Positions 1-6,155 of a DNA stretch of 27,627 bases are shown here, one piece after another. A model generated the notes under the pieces. That model ran no database searches. It was not told where the DNA came from and saw only the letters and a program-made list of their open reading frames with translations. The DNA is from a bacterium (GTDB lineage Bacteria; T1Sed10-126). Location of the stretch: the NCBI GenBank assembly GCA_003557545.1, contig PWOD01000061.1:1-27627 (forward strand), read 5' to 3'. The first letter of the stretch is position 1. Every line of letters begins with the position of its first letter. A program made the translations under genes and the position numbers.

Positions 1-1
1 C

Positions 2-292
2 GGCGACCAGGTTGAACTGGCCCCCGAAACGACTAATCTGGCGGAGCTTTTCTACCTGATCAACCAGGCTAAGCTGCTGATATCGGTGGACTCGATGCCG
101 ATTCACCTGGCCGATCTTGTGAAAACTCCGGTGGTGGGAATCTATGGTTATCCGAAACTTCAGGTAAACTCACCGCTATTCAGTCCTTTCCGCGCGGTTA
201 TTCGCCAGACCAATGAAAAAACTACCCGGGAAATACCGGTCCAGCGAGTTTATGAAACAGTTGAAAAGTTATGGGAGGAGCTGGCCGGCTGA
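2..292 (+). CDS. Glycosyltransferase family 9 (heptosyltransferase-like), C-terminal end, partial
   Basis: The reading frame is open from the first bases of the window and stops at TGA 290-292, so only the last 96 residues are seen. The segment SVDSMPIHLADLVKTPVVGI, followed by YG, matches the nucleotide-sugar-binding C-terminal half of GT9 enzymes, where a D[ST]xPxHLA...PVV.[LI][FY]G signature is typical. GT9 members such as WaaC, WaaF and WaaQ move heptose from ADP-heptose onto the LPS inner core at the inner face of the cytoplasmic membrane. Which transferase this is cannot be told from the tail. The next genes include two LPS-kinase-like proteins, consistent with an envelope glycan locus. 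Family assignment is fairly safe; acceptor and donor are not known. Confidence 0.8.
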   Translation, partial: GDQVELAPETTNLAELFYLINQAKLLISVDSMPIHLADLVKTPVVGIYGYPKLQVNSPLFSPFRAVIRQTNEKTTREIPVQRVYETVEKLWEELAG

Positions 293-306
293 CCGGGAGA
301 TAACAG

Positions 307-1110
307 TCAAAGCCGCTTTAAGAAGCTCCCCGAGGGGAGATTTAGCTTTTTTTCTATCCGATAAAAAAGAAACCATTTACTCCAGGAAGCCAGGGAATAA
401 TTGGCTGTCAACTGCTGAACAAGGCCGGAAAAAACCTCCTCGGCCGGATACTCAAGCTCCAGTAAGCGCTCTGTCAAAGGAACCAGTAACCGGCGCAGAT
501 CTCGTAGTTTGCTGGCGGGCCAGTAATAGTTAATTTTTAGATCATCGTAATCTGTCCAGAAAATCTCCCGGTTACCCCCAACAAGAAGATTTTTAGGGTT
601 TGTATCACCAAAAGCGATCTTCCTCCGGTGCATCTGCCGCAGCTGCTGAATAATTGTACCGGTTACCCGGCAGATTTCTGAAAAAGCAGGCCGGTCCGCT
701 AACCACTGCATAATATTTGTTCCCTTTAAAGCTTCAAACAGGATCAGGCTGCGATAAACCAGCAGAGACTCCCGACGGGCCAGGGCAAGACAGGGCAGCG
801 CCAGATTAAATCCGGCGCGGCGCAGGTGTTCAACCCGGTGATACTGCTGAAAAGCCCGCCGGGTGGGGCTGATGCAGCGGCGAACTATATCATAATAACG
901 ATCGGAATCCTGGTAAGTAAAAAACTTTAAATAATAGTCCTCACCGGCCAGCTGCAGACGAAAAGTTTTCCGGGAATGATGATCTTTAAGAGGCGCTGAA
1001 GGAAAATTGTTCTCAAACACCCGGTACAGGGGTTCAAGCGGAAGGTCAGGCGCCTGCGGATGACGGAAGCCATAGGAACGCCTATGGCTGATGGTTTCTG
1101 GTTGTTCCAC
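307..1110 (-). CDS. WaaP/Kdo-kinase-like lipopolysaccharide kinase family protein
   Basis: A 267-residue protein with a minimal protein-kinase-like fold. Visible landmarks are a candidate ATP-binding Lys (YYLKFF, K62), a catalytic loop H161...FGDTNPKNLL with D169 and N174 in the usual D+5 spacing, and TDYDD (D187/D189) in place of DFG as the metal-binding motif. Members of this family (WaaP, KdkA, RIO-like) phosphorylate sugars of the LPS core in the cytoplasm. No membrane segment is present. The start is GTG at 1110, with GGGAG 11 bases upstream. It lies 40 bases downstream of the phosphatase lipoprotein gene on the same strand and is probably cotranscribed with it. The neighbouring heptosyltransferase supports an LPS-core role, but phosphorylation of another small substrate cannot be excluded. 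Confidence 0.7.
   Translation of the reverse strand: MEQPETISHRRSYGFRHPQAPDLPLEPLYRVFENNFPSAPLKDHHSRKTFRLQLAGEDYYLKFFTYQDSDRYYDIVRRCISPTRRAFQQYHRVEHLRRAGFNLALPCLALARRESLLVYRSLILFEALKGTNIMQWLADRPAFSEICRVTGTIIQQLRQMHRRKIAFGDTNPKNLLVGGNREIFWTDYDDLKINYYWPASKLRDLRRLLVPLTERLLELEYPAEEVFSGLVQQLTANYSLASWSKWFLFYRIEKKLNLPSGSFLKRL
326..353 (+). terminator. Possible intrinsic terminator of the GT9 gene
   Basis: A GC-rich hairpin with arms CTCCCC and GGGGAG (326-331 and 334-339) lies 34 bases past the GT9 stop and is followed, after seven bases, by a run of seven T (347-353). The gap between stem and T-run is longer than usual. The element lies inside the last codons of the convergent kinase-like gene, so its sequence is also under coding constraint. 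Confidence 0.35.
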
Positions 1111-1150
1111 CAGTTTTCAGGCTCCCAACCGGCAACAACTCAAGGATTGA

Positions 1151-2512
1151 TCACTCAAGCAGATCTTCCAGGACAGTTCCCTGGGCATCCAGGTGAAGCA
1201 GGGGATCCAATCCCAGCAGATGCAGTATCGTCGGAGCAATATCAACGGTTTGTGCAGCACCGGCTTGATCGATCTTCAAACCCTGCCGGATACCCGGTCC
1301 GACCATGATCAGCGGAACATACATATCACTGTCCCGCAGTGAGCCGTGCTGACCCCGGCTGGGAAAACCAACCGTATAGTTGTTATCGACGGAAATAAAA
1401 AAGTCACCGGTTCGACCCGGGTAGTAATAGTTAAGTTCAGACAGAGTTCCATCAAGCCCGGACAGCTCATGTTCGGAATAGATCATTTCCGCCCAGCTCT
1501 GTTCCCGCAGCCAGTCATAGGTCTCCTCTATCCGCTCAGAATCACGGATGTAAAGGGAAAAAGAAAGACCGCCTCGACTGTGGGCCGAATGTTCAATACC
1601 CAGCTCATCAAGTTGAGGAAAATCTGGATCTTCCCAATGTCCACCCATGATAACATTTTCCGGATTTGTCGGGGTCATGCCATGATCAGAAGTAATAACA
1701 ATAGTGCTATTTTCCCGTAAACCATGCTCCTCTAACAGCTGTAAAAACTCACCGATTAAACGATCAGCATTGGTGATGGTATTGAGGTAATCATCCTCCA
1801 CGCCATGCTGATGGCCAACATAATCAAGCGCGGCAAAATTTGCCAATATCAGATGGGGATTATCGGTCTCCACCAGATCCACGAGCTGTTCAAACAGATA
1901 CTGGTCCATCTCCTGTTTGAGTTCAACCGCCCGATCCCAGGAGCCATCAATTTCATCTTGATAACGATTTTGCCAGTGTTCCGCCGGCAGATACTCCTCG
2001 CCATAAGTCTGAAAATCAGCTCCCCGGGCACCCACCAGTTCATACCCTTTCATCGCATAGTAAGCAGAACTCATCCCCAGTTCCTGCCCGACAACCTCAA
2101 AGATCGTCGGCACCGGCAGATTATTTTGAGCCCCCTCATAGTCGGGAAAATCGGTGCTTCTAAAGCGCCAGTCCGGATTCCGATAACTGGAGCCAACCAC
2201 GCCATGTCGATCCGCATGAGTTCCAGTCGGAAGGGTGACAAAATTAACCCGGGTCTGTGAAGGTACAGTTACCCGGGTCGACTCAACGTAGGCCCCCTGC
2301 TCGATCAAACCGTCAAGTGTCGGAGTCTCAGCTACAGCCAGTTTGTCGGCACGAAAAGCATCTATCGCCAGAATGTAGACCCGAGCTTCAGCGGAGATTT
2401 CCGGTTGTTCAGCCGGGCCACAGCCGCCAAGTAAAAAAACCGGCACCAACAAACCGATCAATAAAATTAAGCCTGTCCTGCTCAAAAAAGCCCTCTTAGT
2501 GTTAAATATCAT
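1151..2512 (-). CDS. Alkaline-phosphatase-superfamily (type I phosphodiesterase/nucleotide pyrophosphatase-like) lipoprotein
   Basis: A 453-residue exported lipoprotein: hydrophobic segment 14-28 and lipobox LLGGC with Cys31. The rest follows the phosphodiesterase/NPP branch of the alkaline phosphatase superfamily. Metal and nucleophile residues visible are D51 (AIDAFRAD), T87 (VPSQT) followed by TLPTGTHADRHG, D230 and H234 (ALDYVGHQHG), D276-H277 (TSDHGM) and H389 (GQHG). These make a complete two-metal site. Such enzymes hydrolyse phosphodiesters or phosphomonoesters, or transfer phospho-head groups, on the outer side of the inner membrane or in the periplasm. The ATG at 2512 is preceded by an excellent GAGGAGG (2519-2525 region). 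It leads the minus-strand pair with the LPS-kinase-like gene. Its substrate (nucleotide, phospholipid head group or LPS phosphate) cannot be read from the sequence. Confidence 0.8.
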   Translation of the reverse strand: MIFNTKRAFLSRTGLILLIGLLVPVFLLGGCGPAEQPEISAEARVYILAIDAFRADKLAVAETPTLDGLIEQGAYVESTRVTVPSQTRVNFVTLPTGTHADRHGVVGSSYRNPDWRFRSTDFPDYEGAQNNLPVPTIFEVVGQELGMSSAYYAMKGYELVGARGADFQTYGEEYLPAEHWQNRYQDEIDGSWDRAVELKQEMDQYLFEQLVDLVETDNPHLILANFAALDYVGHQHGVEDDYLNTITNADRLIGEFLQLLEEHGLRENSTIVITSDHGMTPTNPENVIMGGHWEDPDFPQLDELGIEHSAHSRGGLSFSLYIRDSERIEETYDWLREQSWAEMIYSEHELSGLDGTLSELNYYYPGRTGDFFISVDNNYTVGFPSRGQHGSLRDSDMYVPLIMVGPGIRQGLKIDQAGAAQTVDIAPTILHLLGLDPLLHLDAQGTVLEDLLE

Positions 2513-2663
2513 ACTGTGCCTCCTCTAAAATTATGTTGGGTTAGTTTCCCTGTATGCTCTAAAAATTATTACTGATAGAGGTTATAATAGTGCCAAACGA
2601 TTGGTGTAATGTCCAGTAAACAGCCGGCCACAGACGCAGTGCTGAAAGAAGTTTCAAATAACC

Positions 2664-2679
2664 GGCCACACAGGTGGCC
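2664..2679 (+). promoter_or_regulatory. Tetraloop hairpin just upstream of the small kinase gene
   Basis: Perfect 6-bp arms GGCCAC and GTGGCC close an ACAG loop. The element sits directly before the purine-rich AGGGAG (2680-2685) that precedes ATG 2698. It could affect ribosome access or mRNA 5' stability. There is no T-run, so it is not a terminator. Confidence 0.3.
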
Positions 2680-2697
2680 AGGGAGAACAGTTAACCG

Positions 2698-3306
2698 ATG
2701 GAACTGCAGGAGGGTAATCAGAGCAAAGTTAGAATAGCCGATTTCAAGGGAGAGAAAGCCCTAATTAAATCGGTCCCGCACCCTCGAATACCTGGTTTAC
2801 GAAGGATTGAATGGGGAATTTTAAAACGGGAAGCAAAAATTCTTCAAAAACTATCCGATATTCCCCAGATCCCCCGCTTTCTCGGTTTTACCGGTCAGTA
2901 TGGTTTTGCCATGGAATGGCGGGAAGGTCGCTCACTGCGGGAAATCAACCCCGGCAGCCTACCGGCGGTTTTTTTTCAAACTCTGGAAGCAACTGTTAAA
3001 AAAATTCATCAACGAGGTATTGTTCATTCCGATCTCAAACGAAAAGAGAATATCCTGGTCGATCCGAACAATCTTCCCGTCCTGCTGGATTTTGGAGCCA
3101 GTTTTGTAAAAAAATCCGGCTGGCGACTGTTTAATAACTGGCTGTACCGACAGTTTCGTCAGATCGATCTCAACGCTGTTGCCAAATATAAGGTTCGCTA
3201 CGCTCCCAGCCTGCTGACCGACAAAGAAAAGCAGCAGCTTGAACACCCGGTGTTTTTTGAACGGGTTAGCCGCTTCGGACGGAAATATATACTGTTCAGG
3301 GAATAA
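2698..3306 (+). CDS. Small kinase-like protein (RIO/LPS-kinase type)
   Basis: A 202-residue protein with compact kinase landmarks: K24 in ALIKS, E45 in the LKREAKIL helix, a catalytic loop HSDLKRKENIL with D112 and N118, and DFG at 131-133. The Asp-to-Asn distance is D+6, one residue longer than the HRDLKPEN loop of ordinary protein kinases. The C-terminal lobe is very short (about 70 residues after DFG), as in bacterial sugar or LPS-kinase-like families rather than Ser/Thr kinases. It is predicted to be cytoplasmic with no membrane segment. It is transcribed divergently from the phosphatase lipoprotein and LPS-kinase-like pair, and the cluster suggests envelope phosphorylation. ATG 2698 has only a moderate upstream AGGGAG at 12-base spacing. 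The substrate is unknown. Confidence 0.65.
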   Translation: MELQEGNQSKVRIADFKGEKALIKSVPHPRIPGLRRIEWGILKREAKILQKLSDIPQIPRFLGFTGQYGFAMEWREGRSLREINPGSLPAVFFQTLEATVKKIHQRGIVHSDLKRKENILVDPNNLPVLLDFGASFVKKSGWRLFNNWLYRQFRQIDLNAVAKYKVRYAPSLLTDKEKQQLEHPVFFERVSRFGRKYILFRE

Positions 3307-3388
3307 GTTCGGCAACTAAAAGCTTTCACAGGCCGGGCTCAACAGCAAAAGCAGGCGGCCTGAATAAGGGACGAAACCAGCATCTGTA

Positions 3389-3417
3389 TTGACAAAACAA
3401 CCCTTTGGACGTATGAT
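3389..3417 (+). promoter_or_regulatory. Sigma70-type promoter of the DHH phosphoesterase gene
   Basis: TTGACA (3389-3394, perfect -35) is separated by exactly 17 bases from TATGAT (3412-3417, five of six -10 bases). Transcription is expected to start near 3424, leaving a leader of about 146 nt before the TTG start at 3570. This is the best promoter match in the window. Confidence 0.75.
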
Positions 3418-3432
3418 TTTCTGTTGTTTATT

Positions 3433-3527
3433 CCTCTCTTACCCATCTGTCCGGGCCAAACGACGCTTTCCCTAACGGGCTTTAGCTACAGTTGGTTTTT
3501 GACCCGAAAAATATGGTAATAGAGAGG
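3433..3527 (+). promoter_or_regulatory. Possible structured 5' leader of the DHH gene
   Basis: Within the leader, CCTCTCT (3433-3439) pairs perfectly with AGAGAGG (3521-3527), and the adjoining TACC (3440-3443) pairs with GGTA (3515-3518) across a two-base bulge. This makes an 11-bp stem closing about 70 nt. Inside it, further short complementarities exist (CTGT 3447-3450 with ACAG 3488-3491, CGGG with CCCG). The closing stem ends 27 bases before the Shine-Dalgarno at 3555-3560. I recognise no known riboswitch class, and the pairing could be chance. Confidence 0.3.
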
Positions 3528-3554
3528 TTAGAGCAAAATAGCACAATAATTTTT

Positions 3555-3560
3555 AGGAGG
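3555..3560 (+). promoter_or_regulatory. Ribosome binding site deciding the TTG start
   Basis: Perfect AGGAGG with a 9-base spacing to TTG 3570. It argues that translation starts there and not at the upstream ATG 3492. Confidence 0.75.
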
Positions 3561-3569
3561 TTGCACAAT

Positions 3570-4943
3570 TTGAATTATCAAGATTTTATTCAGCAACAGC
3601 AGGAAAAATATCCGGTTTTAAACGAGATTGCCGAGCTACTCGATCCGGCAGAAAGCAAAAATTTTCTGATCTACACCCATGACGATCCTGACGGTCTACT
3701 GGCCGGGGCGATCCTCTGCCGGCAGTTGGACAAAGCGGGCCACAACTATCAGCTAAAGATGCCCCATACTTTCGAACTGGAAACCGATCGGGTTAAAAAA
3801 CAGCTGGCCGATAAGGCCGACAACTATGATGGTATTTTCATCATGGACAAAGGCACACTAAAACAGTATGACGAACTGACCGAGATAATTTCACCGGTAG
3901 TGGTGATAGATCACCATTATACGGCGGGAGAGCCGGAAAACTGTCTGCTGTACAATCCTGACGGTCAGTGCTGCAGTGGTCTGCAGGCCCACATGATCGC
4001 CAACCTGTTTGGTGAAACTGACAGTTTTGATGATTTCATGGCCCTGGTAGCCCTGAGATCTGACTGGACAATTATGCCGATGAAAGGGGTAATTCCTGAG
4101 TTTGTTGAGCCGTTCTATCAGATGGCCAGTCCAAACTGGGAAAATCTCCTGCAGCCCTTCTCCGGAAGGCCCACCTGGATGGAGATAGACCAACGGGAAA
4201 AAACATTGTTATTAAACCAGATTTCCGAACTACTGTTTGCAGTTTCGGGTGGAGGTTTCCAGTATTTTTATGGTGACCGCGATGCCGAACTGGCCGAGCT
4301 TGATGCTACCTGGCTCTGCTACGAAGATGTTCTGGCCCTGGCCGATGTTGTATCGGATCTGCAGGCGGCTAACAGCCTGGAAGAGGTTATCGCCCTGTTT
4401 CCCCGGAAAGATCTCATCGAAAAGATCTTCAGCTATTTCTGTGAAGACTGGGACGGCAGCCTTGAACTGTTTGAATCGAGTTTTTTCTACGGAGAGCTGG
4501 GACCGGTCGATCTCTATCTGTTCACCGGAGAAGACACCCCTTTGATGCCGATGGTGGGCAGTGTTAAATTAGGAAATATTTCGCGCAGCAACGACGACAA
4601 ACCGTCAGTCATGGTGATGGCTAACAACCAGACCGAGGGCGGAGGACATTTTTCCTTCCGGGCGGTCGGACCCAATATTCACCTGGGTAGAATTGCCGAC
4701 GTGCTGTCAAACCAGCTGGCCGAGGAGTTCAACTGTCCCGATTTAATAACCGGAGGCGGCCACCCGTTTGCTGCTGAAGTGAAGATCTTCCATACTGAGA
4801 TCGAAATGGCCATCCCCTTTACCCGGTTGATCCAGCATCTGGAAAAGCTCTATCAACTGGCCCAAAAAGCCAGCGACGGCGAACTGACGGGAGAGGCAAG
4901 AGAGGAAGCAATCTCCCTTGGACTCAGTTATCTGGACAAGTAA
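3570..4943 (+). CDS. DHH/DHHA1-family phosphoesterase
   Basis: Taken from a TTG start, the protein has 457 residues. TTG 3570 is preceded at 9 bases by a perfect AGGAGG (3555-3560). An in-frame ATG at 3492 would add 26 poorly conserved-looking residues and has no comparable ribosome site. DHH motifs are complete: THDDPDG (H37, D39, D41), IMDKG (D93) and IDHH (D114-H116), with a C-terminal DHHA1 signature GGGHPFAAEVKI. Relatives include RecJ-like nucleases, nanoRNases and cyclic-dinucleotide phosphodiesterases, all Mn2+-dependent and cytoplasmic. No membrane or accessory DNA-binding domain is visible, so the specific substrate is open. It is monocistronic, with its own strong promoter, and converges on the dtd/DUF123 pair with a 24-base gap. 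Confidence 0.8.
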   Translation: MNYQDFIQQQQEKYPVLNEIAELLDPAESKNFLIYTHDDPDGLLAGAILCRQLDKAGHNYQLKMPHTFELETDRVKKQLADKADNYDGIFIMDKGTLKQYDELTEIISPVVVIDHHYTAGEPENCLLYNPDGQCCSGLQAHMIANLFGETDSFDDFMALVALRSDWTIMPMKGVIPEFVEPFYQMASPNWENLLQPFSGRPTWMEIDQREKTLLLNQISELLFAVSGGGFQYFYGDRDAELAELDATWLCYEDVLALADVVSDLQAANSLEEVIALFPRKDLIEKIFSYFCEDWDGSLELFESSFFYGELGPVDLYLFTGEDTPLMPMVGSVKLGNISRSNDDKPSVMVMANNQTEGGGHFSFRAVGPNIHLGRIADVLSNQLAEEFNCPDLITGGGHPFAAEVKIFHTEIEMAIPFTRLIQHLEKLYQLAQKASDGELTGEAREEAISLGLSYLDK

Positions 4944-4967
4944 ACAACAGCTGTTACGGGAAATTTT

Positions 4968-5447
4968 CTAAACAAAGGTAGCCCGATCATCCTGCAGTTC
5001 AATCCGGCGAGCGACCGGGACACCGGCGGGCTGGAGGATGTTATAAAGCCGCTCCGGTGGCAACTGACCGGTCCAGGCGTGAGCCGCACAACCAGCCCGA
5101 CAGTCGGACGCACCAAAACGACCGGATAGAGGCAGTAGATCAGTTGTTTGATGAAGAATCCCAGACAGCCGACACTCACCATCACCGGGCCAGCTAACAG
5201 GAATAATCCCTTTCAATCCAGAAGGATTGGCAGCAACCAGGTAATCTATATGCCAGAAGCGGCGAAACCCACCAGGGGCAAAAAACCGTTTGATCCGGGT
5301 AGGCCAGCCCCGGGAGGCGCGACCGCTATAATATGTCCAACCAGACGGCCAGTCAATTTTACCCAGGCTACCAACCCGCAGCTGTTTGGTTAGCGGATTA
5401 TAAAGACAGAGTAGATAGCAGCTAGCCGCCGGATCATGCTCAATCAT
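4968..5447 (-). CDS. DUF123 family protein (GIY-YIG-like fold)
   Basis: A 159-residue protein carrying the DUF123 pattern: an N-terminal YLLCLYNP strand, WTYYSGRASRGWPTRIKRF, FWHIDYL in the middle, and the C-terminal GRFGASDCRAGCAAHAW with its cysteine/His cluster. DUF123 is related to GIY-YIG nucleases and is sometimes fused to endonuclease III in archaea, which has prompted a DNA-repair guess; no activity is established here. Its ATG lies inside the last codons of dtd (8-base overlap) and no separate ribosome site is visible, so it is probably translated by coupling. It is a soluble protein. Product family is confident, function is not. Confidence 0.75.
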   Translation of the reverse strand: MIEHDPAASCYLLCLYNPLTKQLRVGSLGKIDWPSGWTYYSGRASRGWPTRIKRFFAPGGFRRFWHIDYLVAANPSGLKGIIPVSWPGDGECRLSGILHQTTDLLPLSGRFGASDCRAGCAAHAWTGQLPPERLYNILQPAGVPVARRIELQDDRATFV

Positions 5448-5883
5448 CGCTATCGATAATAATTGTAACCGGCCCGTTATTTTCAGCAGATATCTGCATC
5501 ATGGCGCCGAACTTTCCGGTCGCCACGGAAACTCCGGTAAGGGCAGCCTGTTCGACAAAATAGTGATAAATCTCCCGGGCCCGCCCGGGAGGAGCAGCTG
5601 CATCAAAGCTCGGGCGCAACCCCCGGCTAACATCACCGTAGAGGGTAAATTGGGGAATTAGCAGAAGTTCACCGGAGATAGTTTTTAAATCATAATTCAT
5701 CCGCCCTGACTCATCCGGGAAAATTCTCAATCCGAGCAACTTACTGAGCAGCTGATCGGCAGTTTCCCTGTTATCCCCCCTGCCAATCCCCAAAAAAACC
5801 AGCGATCCCCGGTTGATTTTTCCCACTATACGACCATCCACACTGCAGCGAGCCGCATCTACCCGTTGAACAACCAGTCGCAT
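5440..5883 (-). CDS. dtd: D-aminoacyl-tRNA deacylase
   Basis: A 147-residue protein of the usual DTD length. It hydrolyses D-amino acids (and glycine mischarged on tRNA-Ala) from tRNA, proofreading chirality in the cytoplasm. Visible are the N-terminal MRLVVQRV, LRIFPDESGRMNYD, the active-site QFTLYGD with RPSF, and the cross-subunit NNGPVT (Gly-cisPro) motif. The start is ATG 5883: AAGGAG (5893-5898 on this strand) lies 9 bases upstream, whereas an in-frame TTG at 5892 abuts that site with no spacing. The usual SQFTL motif reads PQFTL, with Pro at residue 77, the column of E. coli Ser77. The DUF123 gene overlaps its end by 8 bases. Function is nearly certain; the effect of Pro77 is not known. 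Confidence 0.93.
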   Translation of the reverse strand: MRLVVQRVDAARCSVDGRIVGKINRGSLVFLGIGRGDNRETADQLLSKLLGLRIFPDESGRMNYDLKTISGELLLIPQFTLYGDVSRGLRPSFDAAAPPGRAREIYHYFVEQAALTGVSVATGKFGAMMQISAENNGPVTIIIDSDD

Positions 5884-5892
5884 TTCAGCCAA

Positions 5893-5898
5893 CTCCTT
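5893..5898 (-). promoter_or_regulatory. Ribosome binding site of dtd
   Basis: On the minus strand AAGGAG precedes ATG 5883 by 9 bases. It supports this start over the in-frame TTG at 5892, which directly abuts the site. Confidence 0.65.
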
Positions 5899-5972
5899 CC
5901 TCTCAAAATTGACCGGTTTACTGTTGATTACCCGGTCAATCAGGGTTTTCGGGAATTTATTTAAATAAAAAC

Positions 5973-6001
5973 TGTTATTAATAGAACCTAACTATTATAC
6001 T
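5973..6001. promoter_or_regulatory. AT-rich divergent promoter candidate between dtd and the first protease gene
   Basis: TATACT (5996-6001) is a good -10 for the rightward protease gene, and the same stretch read leftward gives a perfect TATAAT (5999-5994) for dtd. The -35 boxes are weak on both strands, so the two promoters, if real, may rely on activators and would compete for the same bases. Confidence 0.3.
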
Positions 6002-6066
6002 TTCTATGAAAGGTTTAAAAAGTTGTTTAAGTTGTATCATCCGGGCAAATAGTTACAATTTAGCAA

Positions 6067-6081
6067 TAGGATTTAATCCTA
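6067..6081. promoter_or_regulatory. Inverted repeat, possible operator
   Basis: TAGGATT and AATCCTA form perfect 7-bp arms around one base. It lies about 65 bases downstream of the putative -10 and 75 bases upstream of the P1 start. It could be a dimeric regulator site. The evidence is symmetry alone. Confidence 0.25.
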
Positions 6082-6100
6082 ATACAGTGCCCGCAGAAAG

Positions 6101-6126
6101 TTAGCCGGCGATCAATCACCGGCTAA
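6101..6126 (+). promoter_or_regulatory. Stem-loop in the 5' leader of protease P1
   Basis: Perfect 8-bp arms TTAGCCGG (6101-6108) and CCGGCTAA (6119-6126) enclose a 10-base loop. The stem ends 15 bases before the AGAGG ribosome site (6142-6146). A stem in this position could protect the transcript or modulate initiation. There is no T-run for termination. Confidence 0.4.
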
Positions 6127-6155
6127 ACATCTATTTTGAAAAGAGGTTACAGTCT

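Noticed and set aside
1346-2260. Plus-strand open frames opposite the phosphatase lipoprotein
   Set aside because: The minus-strand frame has a lipobox, a full metal site and a strong ribosome site; the plus-strand frames have none of these.
2583-2588. TATAAT as promoter of the small kinase gene
   Set aside because: A perfect -10 hexamer but no -35 or extended -10 at a usable distance; AT-rich surroundings make it weak evidence.
3329-3362. CAGGCCG...CGGCCTG inverted repeat after the small kinase gene as a terminator
   Set aside because: The loop is 20 bases and no T-run follows; it is also just before the DHH promoter.
3444-3514. Known riboswitch (for example cyclic-di-GMP type) in the DHH leader
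   Set aside because: Some GCCAAACGACGC-like bases recall conserved loops, but the required helices and sequence order are not there.
3492-3569. Upstream in-frame ATG 3492 as start of the DHH gene
   Set aside because: No ribosome site fits it, the extra 26 residues do not resemble the family, and a perfect AGGAGG stands nine bases before TTG 3570.
5884-5892. In-frame TTG 5892 as dtd start
   Set aside because: The AAGGAG site abuts it with no spacing, while ATG 5883 is at 9 bases and gives the usual MR.VVQRV beginning.
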